DNA of 64,000 nt from Neorhizobium tomejilense (GTDB taxonomy: Bacteria; Pseudomonadota; Alphaproteobacteria; Rhizobiales; Rhizobiaceae): contig PVBG01000014.1 in the NCBI GenBank assembly GCA_002968845.1, positions 62,001-126,000 on the forward strand, given 5' to 3'. The notes under the pieces were generated by a model. It saw only the letters and a program-made list of their open reading frames with translations. It ran no database searches and had not been told where the DNA came from. This document shows positions 57,655 through 64,000 of the stretch, in pieces (the stretch's first letter is position 1; each line of letters begins with the position of its first letter). The position numbers and the translations under genes are program-made.

Positions 57655-59298
57655 TTACATCATGTCCATGCCGCCCATACCGCCCATGCCGCCAGGCATG
57701 CCGCCGCCAGCCGATTCCTTCTTCGGAAGTTCGGCGATCATGGCTTCGGTGGTGATCAGCAGCGAAGCAACCGAAGCTGCGTTCTGCAGAGCCGTGCGAA
57801 CGACCTTGAGCGGGTCGACGATGCCCATGGTGATCATGTCGCCATATTCAGACGTCTGGGCGTTGTAGCCGTAGTTGTCTTCGTTCTTTTCGAGGATCTT
57901 GCCGACCACGATGGAAGCTTCGTCACCAGCGTTTTCAGCGATCTGGCGAACCAGCGACTGAAGAGCGCGGCGAACGATGTTGATGCCGGCTTCCTGATCG
58001 TCGTTTGCACCCTTTGCGGTGATCTTGACGGAGGAACGCAGCAGGGCAACGCCGCCGCCCGGTACGATGCCTTCCTGAACGGCAGCGCGCGTCGCGTTGA
58101 GGGCGTCGTCGATGCGGTCCTTCTTTTCCTTGACTTCGACTTCCGTCGAGCCGCCGACGCGGATCACGGCAACGCCGCCGGCCAGCTTGGCCAGACGTTC
58201 CTGCAGCTTTTCGCGGTCGTAGTCGGAAGTGGTTTCTTCGATCTGAGCCTTGATCTGACCAACGCGGCCTTCGATGTCGGCCTTGGAGCCGGCGCCGTCG
58301 ACGATCGTGGTATTTTCCTTGGAGATCGAGACCTTCTTGGTGCGGCCGAGCATGTCGAGCGTGACATTTTCGAGCTTGATGCCGAGGTCTTCGGAGATGA
58401 CAGTGCCGCCCGTCAGGATGGCGATGTCTTCGAGCATGGCCTTGCGGCGATCGCCGAAGCCCGGAGCCTTGACGGCAGCGATCTTGAGGCCGCCACGCAG
58501 CTTGTTGACGACGAGCGTCGCAAGAGCTTCGCCTTCGACGTCTTCAGCGATGATCAGGAGCGGCTTGCCGGTCTGGACGACAGCTTCGAGAACCGGGAGC
58601 ATCGCCTGCAGGTTCGAGAGCTTCTTCTCGTGGAGGAGAATGAAAGCGTCGTCGAGATCGGCAACCATCTTTTCCGGGTTGGTGACGAAGTAGGGCGACA
58701 GGTAGCCGCGGTCAAACTGCATGCCTTCGACGACTTCGAGTTCGGTTTCGGCGGTCTTGGCTTCTTCAACCGTGATGACGCCTTCGTTGCCGACCTTCTG
58801 CATGGCTTCAGCAATGTCGAGACCGACCTGCGTGTCGCCGTTTGCGGAGATCGTGCCGACCTGTGCGACTTCTTCCGAGGTCGAGATCTTCTTGGCCTTG
58901 GCCTGGAGATCCTTGACGACGTCTGCAACAGCGAGGTCGATGCCGCGCTTCAGGTCCATCGGGTTCATGCCGGCTGCAACGGCCTTGTTGCCTTCGCGAA
59001 CGATCGCCTGGGCAAGAACGGTAGCCGTCGTGGTGCCGTCGCCGGCGATGTCGTTGGTCTTCGAAGCAACTTCGCGGACCATCTGGGCGCCCATGTTCTC
59101 GAACTTGTCGTCAAGTTCGATTTCCTTGGCGACCGATACGCCGTCCTTGGTGATGCGCGGAGCGCCGAAGGACTTGTCGATGATGACGTTACGGCCCTTC
59201 GGGCCGAGCGTTACCTTGACTGCGTCGGCGAGAATGTCGACGCCGCGCAGCATCTTTTCGCGCGCGGTGCGGCCGAACTTGATTTCTTTAGCTGCCAT
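57655..59298 (-). CDS. groEL: Chaperonin GroEL (60 kDa)
   Basis: The 547-residue subunit of the folding chamber is complete: MAAKEIKFGRTAREKML start, ATP-binding LGPKGRNVIIDKS and DGTTTATVLAQAI, and the C-terminal GGM repeats (GGMPGGMGGMGGMDMM). It folds proteins with GroES in an ATP-driven cycle in the cytoplasm. It lies 58 bases after groES in one operon. Rhizobia often have several groESL copies; this one carries the CIRCE-controlled promoter. Confidence 0.98.
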   Translation of the reverse strand: MAAKEIKFGRTAREKMLRGVDILADAVKVTLGPKGRNVIIDKSFGAPRITKDGVSVAKEIELDDKFENMGAQMVREVASKTNDIAGDGTTTATVLAQAIVREGNKAVAAGMNPMDLKRGIDLAVADVVKDLQAKAKKISTSEEVAQVGTISANGDTQVGLDIAEAMQKVGNEGVITVEEAKTAETELEVVEGMQFDRGYLSPYFVTNPEKMVADLDDAFILLHEKKLSNLQAMLPVLEAVVQTGKPLLIIAEDVEGEALATLVVNKLRGGLKIAAVKAPGFGDRRKAMLEDIAILTGGTVISEDLGIKLENVTLDMLGRTKKVSISKENTTIVDGAGSKADIEGRVGQIKAQIEETTSDYDREKLQERLAKLAGGVAVIRVGGSTEVEVKEKKDRIDDALNATRAAVQEGIVPGGGVALLRSSVKITAKGANDDQEAGINIVRRALQSLVRQIAENAGDEASIVVGKILEKNEDNYGYNAQTSEYGDMITMGIVDPLKVVRTALQNAASVASLLITTEAMIAELPKKESAGGGMPGGMGGMGGMDMM

Positions 59299-59356
59299 TT
59301 TGGGAACTCCTGAAAAGGGGTGTCAGCGATATTTCAGTGAAAGCAACCGACTGAGA

Positions 59357-59653
59357 TCAGCCGATGATGCCCATGATGTCGGATTCCTTCATGATCAGAA
59401 GGTCTTCGCCGTCGAGCTTGACTTCGGTGCCGGACCACTTGCCGAACAGGACGCGGTCGCCAGCCTTGACGTCGAGAGCGGTGATGTTGCCCTTGTCGTC
59501 GCGGGTGCCGGTGCCGACGGCGACGATTTCGCCTTCCTGCGGCTTTTCCTTGGCGGTATCAGGAATGATGATGCCGCCCTTGGTCTTGGCTTCGGATTCG
59601 ACGCGACGAACAACGACGCGGTCGTGAAGGGGGCGGAAATTGGTGCTTGCCAT
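59357..59653 (-). CDS. groES: Co-chaperonin GroES (10 kDa)
   Basis: The 98-residue lid protein begins MASTNFRPLHDRVVVRRV and has the mobile loop EAKTKGGIIIPDTAKEKPQ that contacts GroEL. The start is preceded by AGGGA. It is the first gene of the groESL operon, downstream of the CIRCE element. Confidence 0.98.
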   Translation of the reverse strand: MASTNFRPLHDRVVVRRVESEAKTKGGIIIPDTAKEKPQEGEIVAVGTGTRDDKGNITALDVKAGDRVLFGKWSGTEVKLDGEDLLIMKESDIMGIIG

Positions 59654-59709
59654 TGTCTAATCCCTCGATCAAATGACATGGACGGGTGGAAACCCGTATC
59701 TCGGTGCTG

Positions 59710-59736
59710 TTAGCACTCCCATTTGGAGAGTGCCAG
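59710..59736 (-). promoter_or_regulatory. CIRCE element (HrcA operator)
   Basis: TTAGCACTC-N9-GAGTGCCAG matches the consensus TTAGCACTC-N9-GAGTGCTAA except in three of the last four bases. It lies 57 bases upstream of groES and just downstream of the predicted promoter, so HrcA binding would block initiation or early elongation. Confidence 0.9.
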
Positions 59737-59742
59737 CCGCGT

Positions 59743-59773
59743 CGAGATAAGGGTGCCCGGCGGATGAGTCAAG
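59743..59773 (-). promoter_or_regulatory. Predicted groESL promoter, sigma-32/sigma-70 type
   Basis: On the reverse strand CTTGAC is followed, after 17-18 bases, by CTTATCTCG, close to the alphaproteobacterial RpoH pattern (CTTG, then CYTAT-T). It lies directly upstream of CIRCE. The hexamers also suit the housekeeping sigma factor. Confidence 0.6.
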
Positions 59774-60137
59774 AACGGCCGTAAAATTTTCGGGACGGCT
59801 CGGAACTCATGGGAAATACGCTTAACGATACGGATGCTGGGCAACGCCTGTGCTCGGCGGACTGATGACCGCAACCGGCCACATCGGGTCTCGGGTTTAA
59901 AGCCACCTCTCCGGGCAGGTCGGCATGTTGCACCGGACTTTGGTGGAAGAAAGGCGCCGGCGCGTTTAACAGCCGCGCGGGGCCTGTGAATGCCTCAACG
60001 TGGCGCCATGCCCGAAGTTCGCTTCCTTCATACGGTCTTCACATATGGCTCCTAGAGGGGACGGCGAGCTTCCGCGCCCGGGGGGTACATGACGCCATGG
60101 ACGACAGGTAACCGTTGCGGAAAAGCATGAGGCAATG
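59774..60137. other. Intergenic stretch between the groESL promoter and chrA
   Basis: About 360 bases without a recognisable gene or strong hairpin. It should contain the chrA promoter, which could not be identified with confidence. Confidence 0.4.
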
Positions 60138-61472
60138 ATGGATCAGGCGGTGAAGGACGAGATTGCGGTGAAGCCGACGCTCGGCGAGCTGACGGCGGTG
60201 TTCGCCAGGATCGGGGTCCTGAGTTTCGGCGGGCCTGCTGGGCAGATCGGCCTGATGCACCGGACCCTGGTGGACGAAAGGCGCTGGCTTTCCGAGGCGC
60301 GCTTTCTGCATGCCTTGAACTACTGCATGCTGCTGCCGGGACCGGAAGCCCAGCAGCTGGCCACCTATATTGGCTGGCTGATGTTCGGGGTGCGCGGCGG
60401 CATGATCGCCGGCCTTCTTTTCGTGCTTCCGGGGCTGGCCGTCATCATCGCCCTTTCGACGGCTTACGCCCTTTATCAGGATACGAGCTGGCTCACCGGC
60501 CTGTTTTTCGGCCTCAAGGCGGCGGTGCTGGCGATCGTTGTCGAGGCGGTGATCCGCCTTAGCCGCAAGACGCTGAAGAACCGCCTCCTGTTCGGCATCG
60601 CGGCGGCCGCCTTCGTGGCATTGTTCTTCTTCGGCCTGCCGTTTCCGCTCGTGGTGCTGCTGGCCGGGTTGGTTGGCTTCTTTGCCGCCCGCAGGGGCGG
60701 CGGAGCAGCCAAAAGCTCCGACGTGATCGACTTGCCGAAACGGCCGAAGCCGTTGACGGCGATCGCCACGCTGGTTTTCTGGATCGCGGTCTGGCAGCTT
60801 CCGCTTCTCCTGTTGTGGATGTTCTCGGCGCCGCAAGGCCTGGCCGTGATGTTCACCTTCTTCTCCAAAATGGCGATGGTGACGTTCGGCGGTGCCTATG
60901 CGGTGCTCGCCTATGTGGCGCAGGTGGCGGTCGACAATTACGGTTGGCTGAAACCCGGCGAAATGCTGGACGGGCTGGCGCTTGCCGAAACGACGCCAGG
61001 ACCGCTGGTTCTGGTGCTGTCCTTCGTCGGCTTCCTGGTCGGTTTCCGGGAAGCCGCCGGTCTCGGACCGGTCGCGGGCGGGGTGATCGGCGCGCTGCTG
61101 GTCGCCTGGGCAACCTTCGTGCCGAGCTTCATCTGGATCTTCGCAGGCGCGCCCTATATCGAGCGGCTGCGCGGCAATCCGGTCCTTTCGGCGGCGCTGT
61201 CGGCAATCACGGCCGCGGTCGTCGGCGTAATCCTCAACCTCGCCATCTGGTTCGGCCTGCACGTCCTGTTCCGCGAGGTCGAGCAGATTTCCCTCTGGCC
61301 CGCGGCCGGCTTGAGGCTTTTCTGGCCGGCCTGGACGACGCTCGATCCGCTCGCCTTCCTGCTTTTCGTGGTATCGGCCTTCCTGCTCTTCCGCATGAAG
61401 ATTGGCATGGTGCCGGTCCTGGTCGTCAGCGCGGTCGTGGGCCTTGCCGTCCGGTTGGCGATAGCGGGCTAG
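60138..61472 (+). CDS. chrA: Chromate transporter ChrA family
   Basis: The 444-residue protein is a two-domain CHR-superfamily transporter. Each half has a GGP/TFGGA signature (VLSFGGPAGQIGLM, VTFGGAYAVLAYV) and a TPGP-type motif (LLPGPEAQQLATYIG, TTPGPLVLVLSFVG). About ten membrane helices are predicted. It should export chromate from the cytoplasm; no chrB regulator is adjacent. Two ATGs adjoin (60135 and 60138); the second has the better spacing from GAGG. Confidence 0.9.
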   Translation: MDQAVKDEIAVKPTLGELTAVFARIGVLSFGGPAGQIGLMHRTLVDERRWLSEARFLHALNYCMLLPGPEAQQLATYIGWLMFGVRGGMIAGLLFVLPGLAVIIALSTAYALYQDTSWLTGLFFGLKAAVLAIVVEAVIRLSRKTLKNRLLFGIAAAAFVALFFFGLPFPLVVLLAGLVGFFAARRGGGAAKSSDVIDLPKRPKPLTAIATLVFWIAVWQLPLLLLWMFSAPQGLAVMFTFFSKMAMVTFGGAYAVLAYVAQVAVDNYGWLKPGEMLDGLALAETTPGPLVLVLSFVGFLVGFREAAGLGPVAGGVIGALLVAWATFVPSFIWIFAGAPYIERLRGNPVLSAALSAITAAVVGVILNLAIWFGLHVLFREVEQISLWPAAGLRLFWPAWTTLDPLAFLLFVVSAFLLFRMKIGMVPVLVVSAVVGLAVRLAIAG

Positions 61473-61597
61473 GGACGAAGTGGGGAAGTTGCCCCGCTGA
61501 TGTCGCCGATGCGGCCGCGGCTTTTCTCCCGAATATCTCTTGTAATCCTTAACCGGGTTTGTCATGTGACCCGGGACTTGCGAGATGGGAAGGTTAC

Positions 61598-62446
61598 ATG
61601 GCAAAGCGCATCGGCAATCTGAACGAAGTGATCGGCGACTACGACGTGGTCCTTTCGGACGTCTGGGGTGTGGTTCACAACGGTGTCGAGGCCTTCCAGC
61701 ATTCCTGCAAGGCGCTCGCCGCGGCCCGCGAAGCCGGCGCCACCGTCGTGCTGATCACCAATTCGCCGCGCACGGCTCCCGGCGTCATCGAGCAGATGCG
61801 CACGCTCGGCGTGCCCGACGGCACCTATGACCGGATCGTCACATCCGGCGACGTCACCCAACACCTGATCGTCGACGGCCCGAAAAAGGTCTTTCTGATC
61901 GGTCCGGACCGCGACCTCAACCTCTTCGACGGGCTCGGCGTCGAGGTGGTCCCGGCCGAAGAAGCCGAATGCATCGTCTGCACCGGTTTCTTCGACGACG
62001 AGAAGGAAGTACCGGAAGATTATACCGACATGCTGGCGGCGTTTGCCAAGCGTGACGTGCCCTTCATCTGCGCCAACCCGGATCTCGTTGTCGAGCGCGG
62101 CCACAAGATCATCCCCTGCGCTGGCGCGGTGGCGGCCTATTACGAAGAGTTCGGCGGCAAGACCCGCGTTGCAGGCAAGCCGCACCGTCCGATCTACGAG
62201 GCGACGATCGAAGCCGCCCGAGAAGTGCGCGGCGAGTTCCCGATGAACCGGGTGCTGGCGATCGGCGACGGCATGCCGACCGACATGCGCGGCGCGCTCG
62301 CATACGGCCTCGACCTGCTCTATATCAGCGCGGGCATCCATGTCGCGGAATACACCGTCAACGGCCAGACCGACGAGGCGATCCTCAATGCCTGGCTAAA
62401 GCGGGAAAATGCCGCGCCGAAATACTGGATGCCGCGCCTCGCATAG
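61598..62446 (+). CDS. HAD hydrolase, NagD-like (TIGR01459 type)
   Basis: The 282-residue protein has the HAD motif I VLSDVWGVVHNG, motif II LITNSPRTA, the C2 cap with CTGFFDDEKEVPEDY and motif IV AIGDGMPTDMRGALAYGL. This build is that of NagD-like sugar-phosphatase-type HAD proteins. GGAAGG precedes the ATG at 61598. It is followed 40 bases later by ribF in the same direction, a gene order common in alphaproteobacteria; the physiological substrate is unknown. Confidence 0.9.
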   Translation: MAKRIGNLNEVIGDYDVVLSDVWGVVHNGVEAFQHSCKALAAAREAGATVVLITNSPRTAPGVIEQMRTLGVPDGTYDRIVTSGDVTQHLIVDGPKKVFLIGPDRDLNLFDGLGVEVVPAEEAECIVCTGFFDDEKEVPEDYTDMLAAFAKRDVPFICANPDLVVERGHKIIPCAGAVAAYYEEFGGKTRVAGKPHRPIYEATIEAAREVRGEFPMNRVLAIGDGMPTDMRGALAYGLDLLYISAGIHVAEYTVNGQTDEAILNAWLKRENAAPKYWMPRLA

Positions 62447-62486
62447 CCCCCTGGGCCTGAATTCGGCCTGAACCGGAACCCGCCGC

Positions 62487-63467
62487 ATGACTGTCTTCCA
62501 CCGCAACGAGAAGAAGGAACCGCTGCCCGAGGAACTGAAGGGCGGCGTCATCGCCATCGGCAATTTCGACGGCGTGCATCGCGGCCATCGCAGCGTGCTG
62601 GAGCACGCGCTGGCACTTGCCGAACAGCACGGCGTACCCGCCCTGGTGCTGACCTTCGAGCCGCATCCGCGCACCGTTTTCCGCCCGGAGGAGCCGGTCT
62701 TCCGCCTGACCCCGGCGCCGCTCAAGGCTCGCCTGCTCGAGGCCATGGGTTTCCGTTCGGTGATCGAATACCCCTTCACCCGCGAGTTCGCGACCCGCTC
62801 GGCGGAAGAATTCATCCAGACCATTCTCGTGGATTGGCTGGCAGCCAGCGCCGTCGTCACCGGCTTCGACTTTCATTTCGGCAAGGACAGGAAAGGCGGG
62901 CCGGCCTTCCTGATGGCATCGGGCGCCAAGCACGGTTTCAACGTGCAGCTGGTCGATGCCTTCCGAGACGAAAATGCCGAGGTGATCTCGTCCAGCCGCA
63001 TCCGCGATCTCCTGGCGGAAGGCGATGTCTCCGCCGCGGCCGGCCTGCTCGGGTATCGCTATACGCTCGAGGCGGAGGTGATCGGCGGTGAAAAGCTCGG
63101 CCGCCAGCTCGGTTTCCCGACTGCCAACATGCAGCTGCCGCCGGAGGCCGTACTCAAGGCCGGCATCTACGCCGTGCGCTTCCGCCGCCCCGACGGCACG
63201 CTTTTCGACGGCGTCGCCAGCTATGGCCGTCGCCCGACGGTGACCGAAAACGGTGCGCCCCTGCTCGAAACCTACCTTTTCGATTTCTCCGGCAGCCTTT
63301 ACGGCGAAACCTGTTCCGTCTCCTTCTTCGGCCACCTGCGCGACGAACTGAAGTTCGACGGGCTGGATGCGCTGGTCGCTCAGATCAAGCGCGACGAGGA
63401 AGAGGCGCGGGCGCTGCTGTCCGGCGTCAGGCCGCTCGGCGAAGTGGACGCCAAGATCGCGTTTTGA
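62487..63467 (+). CDS. ribF: Bifunctional riboflavin kinase / FAD synthetase
   Basis: The 326-residue enzyme converts riboflavin to FMN and FAD. The N-terminal nucleotidyltransferase domain has AIGNFDGVHRGHRSVL (HIGH-like motif) and TFEPHPRTVF. It also has SSSRIRDLLAEGDV. The C-terminal riboflavin kinase domain shows GRQLGFPTANMQL and the metal-binding PTAN. It is co-directional with the NagD-like gene and ends 4 bases from the convergent vapC. Confidence 0.96.
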   Translation: MTVFHRNEKKEPLPEELKGGVIAIGNFDGVHRGHRSVLEHALALAEQHGVPALVLTFEPHPRTVFRPEEPVFRLTPAPLKARLLEAMGFRSVIEYPFTREFATRSAEEFIQTILVDWLAASAVVTGFDFHFGKDRKGGPAFLMASGAKHGFNVQLVDAFRDENAEVISSSRIRDLLAEGDVSAAAGLLGYRYTLEAEVIGGEKLGRQLGFPTANMQLPPEAVLKAGIYAVRFRRPDGTLFDGVASYGRRPTVTENGAPLLETYLFDFSGSLYGETCSVSFFGHLRDELKFDGLDALVAQIKRDEEEARALLSGVRPLGEVDAKIAF

Positions 63468-63471
63468 GGGG

Positions 63472-63930
63472 TTAGCGGCGGCTCAGCGGAAACCGCTCGG
63501 GGTCGTCCTGCCAGGGATCGAAGATTGCCGCGCCCGACGCGCGGGTGTCTTTCACGTTGCGGGTGGCGAGATAGAGATTATGCTCGATCGCCGTCGCGGC
63601 AAACAGCGTATCGATCACCGGCGGCGCATGGCTGGTCGCCAGCTTCACCCTTCCGGATATAGCGCCCCACCGCCTGACGATCGCGTCGCTGACGGAAAGG
63701 GTCCGGCCGGCAAACCTGTCTTCGAGCGCATCACGGGCCGCGGCATAACGGTAGCGGTTTTCGTCATCCGTCGGCAGGTTCTCGATGCCCTTGTCGTATT
63801 CCGCCAAGGTCAGGATGCTGATGAGGAAACGGTTTTCATCTTGCCCGGCGGCCCACCGTTTGACGGAGGGTGCTCCGTTCGGATTGATCAGCGCGGCGAT
63901 GACATTGGTATCCAGCAGCCAGCCGATCAC
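63472..63930 (-). CDS. PIN-domain toxin (VapC family)
   Basis: The 152-residue protein has the PIN active-site acids: Asp in WLLDTNVIAAL, Glu in LTLAEYDKGIENL, Asp in LSVSDAIVRRWG and Asp in VIDTLFAATAIEHNL. It should be an RNA-cleaving toxin that cuts tRNA or rRNA. Its GTG start at 63930 overlaps the stop codon of the upstream gene (GTGA), the usual antitoxin-toxin coupling. Confidence 0.88.
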   Translation of the reverse strand: MIGWLLDTNVIAALINPNGAPSVKRWAAGQDENRFLISILTLAEYDKGIENLPTDDENRYRYAAARDALEDRFAGRTLSVSDAIVRRWGAISGRVKLATSHAPPVIDTLFAATAIEHNLYLATRNVKDTRASGAAIFDPWQDDPERFPLSRR

Positions 63931-64000
63931 AGCTCGATATCCCGGCCGCGATCCGCTGCCCGCTCCAGTTCCAGCGTGTCCAGCCCCAGGCCTTCCATGA
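63927..64000 (-). CDS. VapB-like antitoxin, C-terminal part only
   Basis: The frame ends ...LDTLELERAADRGRDIEL and stops at 63927, overlapping the vapC start. It continues beyond the window; the Met at 63998 is probably internal. The position and the GTGA overlap identify it as the antitoxin of the PIN toxin. Such tails bind the toxin, but the DNA-binding part is not in the window. Confidence 0.7.
   Translation of the reverse strand, partial: MEGLGLDTLELERAADRGRDIEL

Noticed and set aside
60039..61604. Reverse-strand frame (521 codons) opposite chrA
   Set aside because: Shadow frame of a membrane protein gene; no domain and highly charged composition.
1..64000. CRISPR arrays, rRNA operons, insertion sequences
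   Set aside because: No regularly spaced repeats, rRNA sequence or transposase-like protein was seen anywhere in the window.

Overview
The window looks like chromosomal DNA of a Rhizobiaceae bacterium (Rhizobium, Neorhizobium or Agrobacterium relatives). The base composition is GC-rich. The gene set is typical of that group: short-form HisG with HisZ, plant-type glutamate-cysteine ligase, glcDEF, groESL with a CIRCE operator, DUF1127 and other tiny rhizobial proteins, and paired palindromic intergenic repeats. No rRNA, CRISPR array, transposase, integrase or prophage was seen. One tRNA gene (Gln, CTG) is present.

Layout. 1-2.6 kb: small, mostly basic proteins of unknown role plus a cold-shock protein. 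2.7-7.4 kb: a stress group (tandem universal stress protein, CBS-BON protein, P-type cation ATPase), each preceded by a FixK/FNR-like half-palindrome. 8.2-18.7 kb: the most interesting block, two divergent operons separated by an AT-rich 0.6 kb region. The leftward operon has a solute-binding protein, an amino-acid-type permease, a TIM-barrel isomerase and a FadR-type regulator. The rightward operon has a PotABCD-like ABC transporter, a creatinase/M24-fold protein lacking most metal ligands, and a flavin reductase. Each operon has a consensus-like sigma-54 promoter, which suggests nitrogen-controlled uptake and breakdown of an unidentified compound. 18.7-20.8 kb: a lower-GC block of unknown genes ending at tRNA-Gln.

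21-36.5 kb: ppx-rlmE, a drug efflux pump, a Tat-exported metallo-hydrolase, guaB, a MAPEG protein, a Tat-exported dienelactone hydrolase, a ParDE-like module, LysR/DUF1127, a DUF937 protein, gshA, rsmE and a Pit phosphate transporter. 36.7-47 kb: a Nudix hydrolase, a glycolate oxidase operon with its GntR regulator and operator, an outer-membrane barrel protein, two L,D-transpeptidases, tag, a HAD hydrolase and a DUF305 protein. 47.2-53.7 kb: a RelBE module with a downstream unknown gene, hisS-hisZ-hisG, a GFA protein and DoxX. 53.8-64 kb: a CPA1 antiporter, a tetracycline-resistance-type ribosomal protection GTPase, groESL, chrA, a NagD-like HAD protein, ribF and the end of a VapBC module.

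Notable structures are the divergent sigma-54 promoters, the metal-ligand-poor M24 homologue, the FixK-like boxes, two related palindromic elements inside the glc and his operons whose hairpins show compensatory base changes, and a GC-poor patch inside an otherwise intact hisS. All functional calls come from reading motifs; no database search was run.
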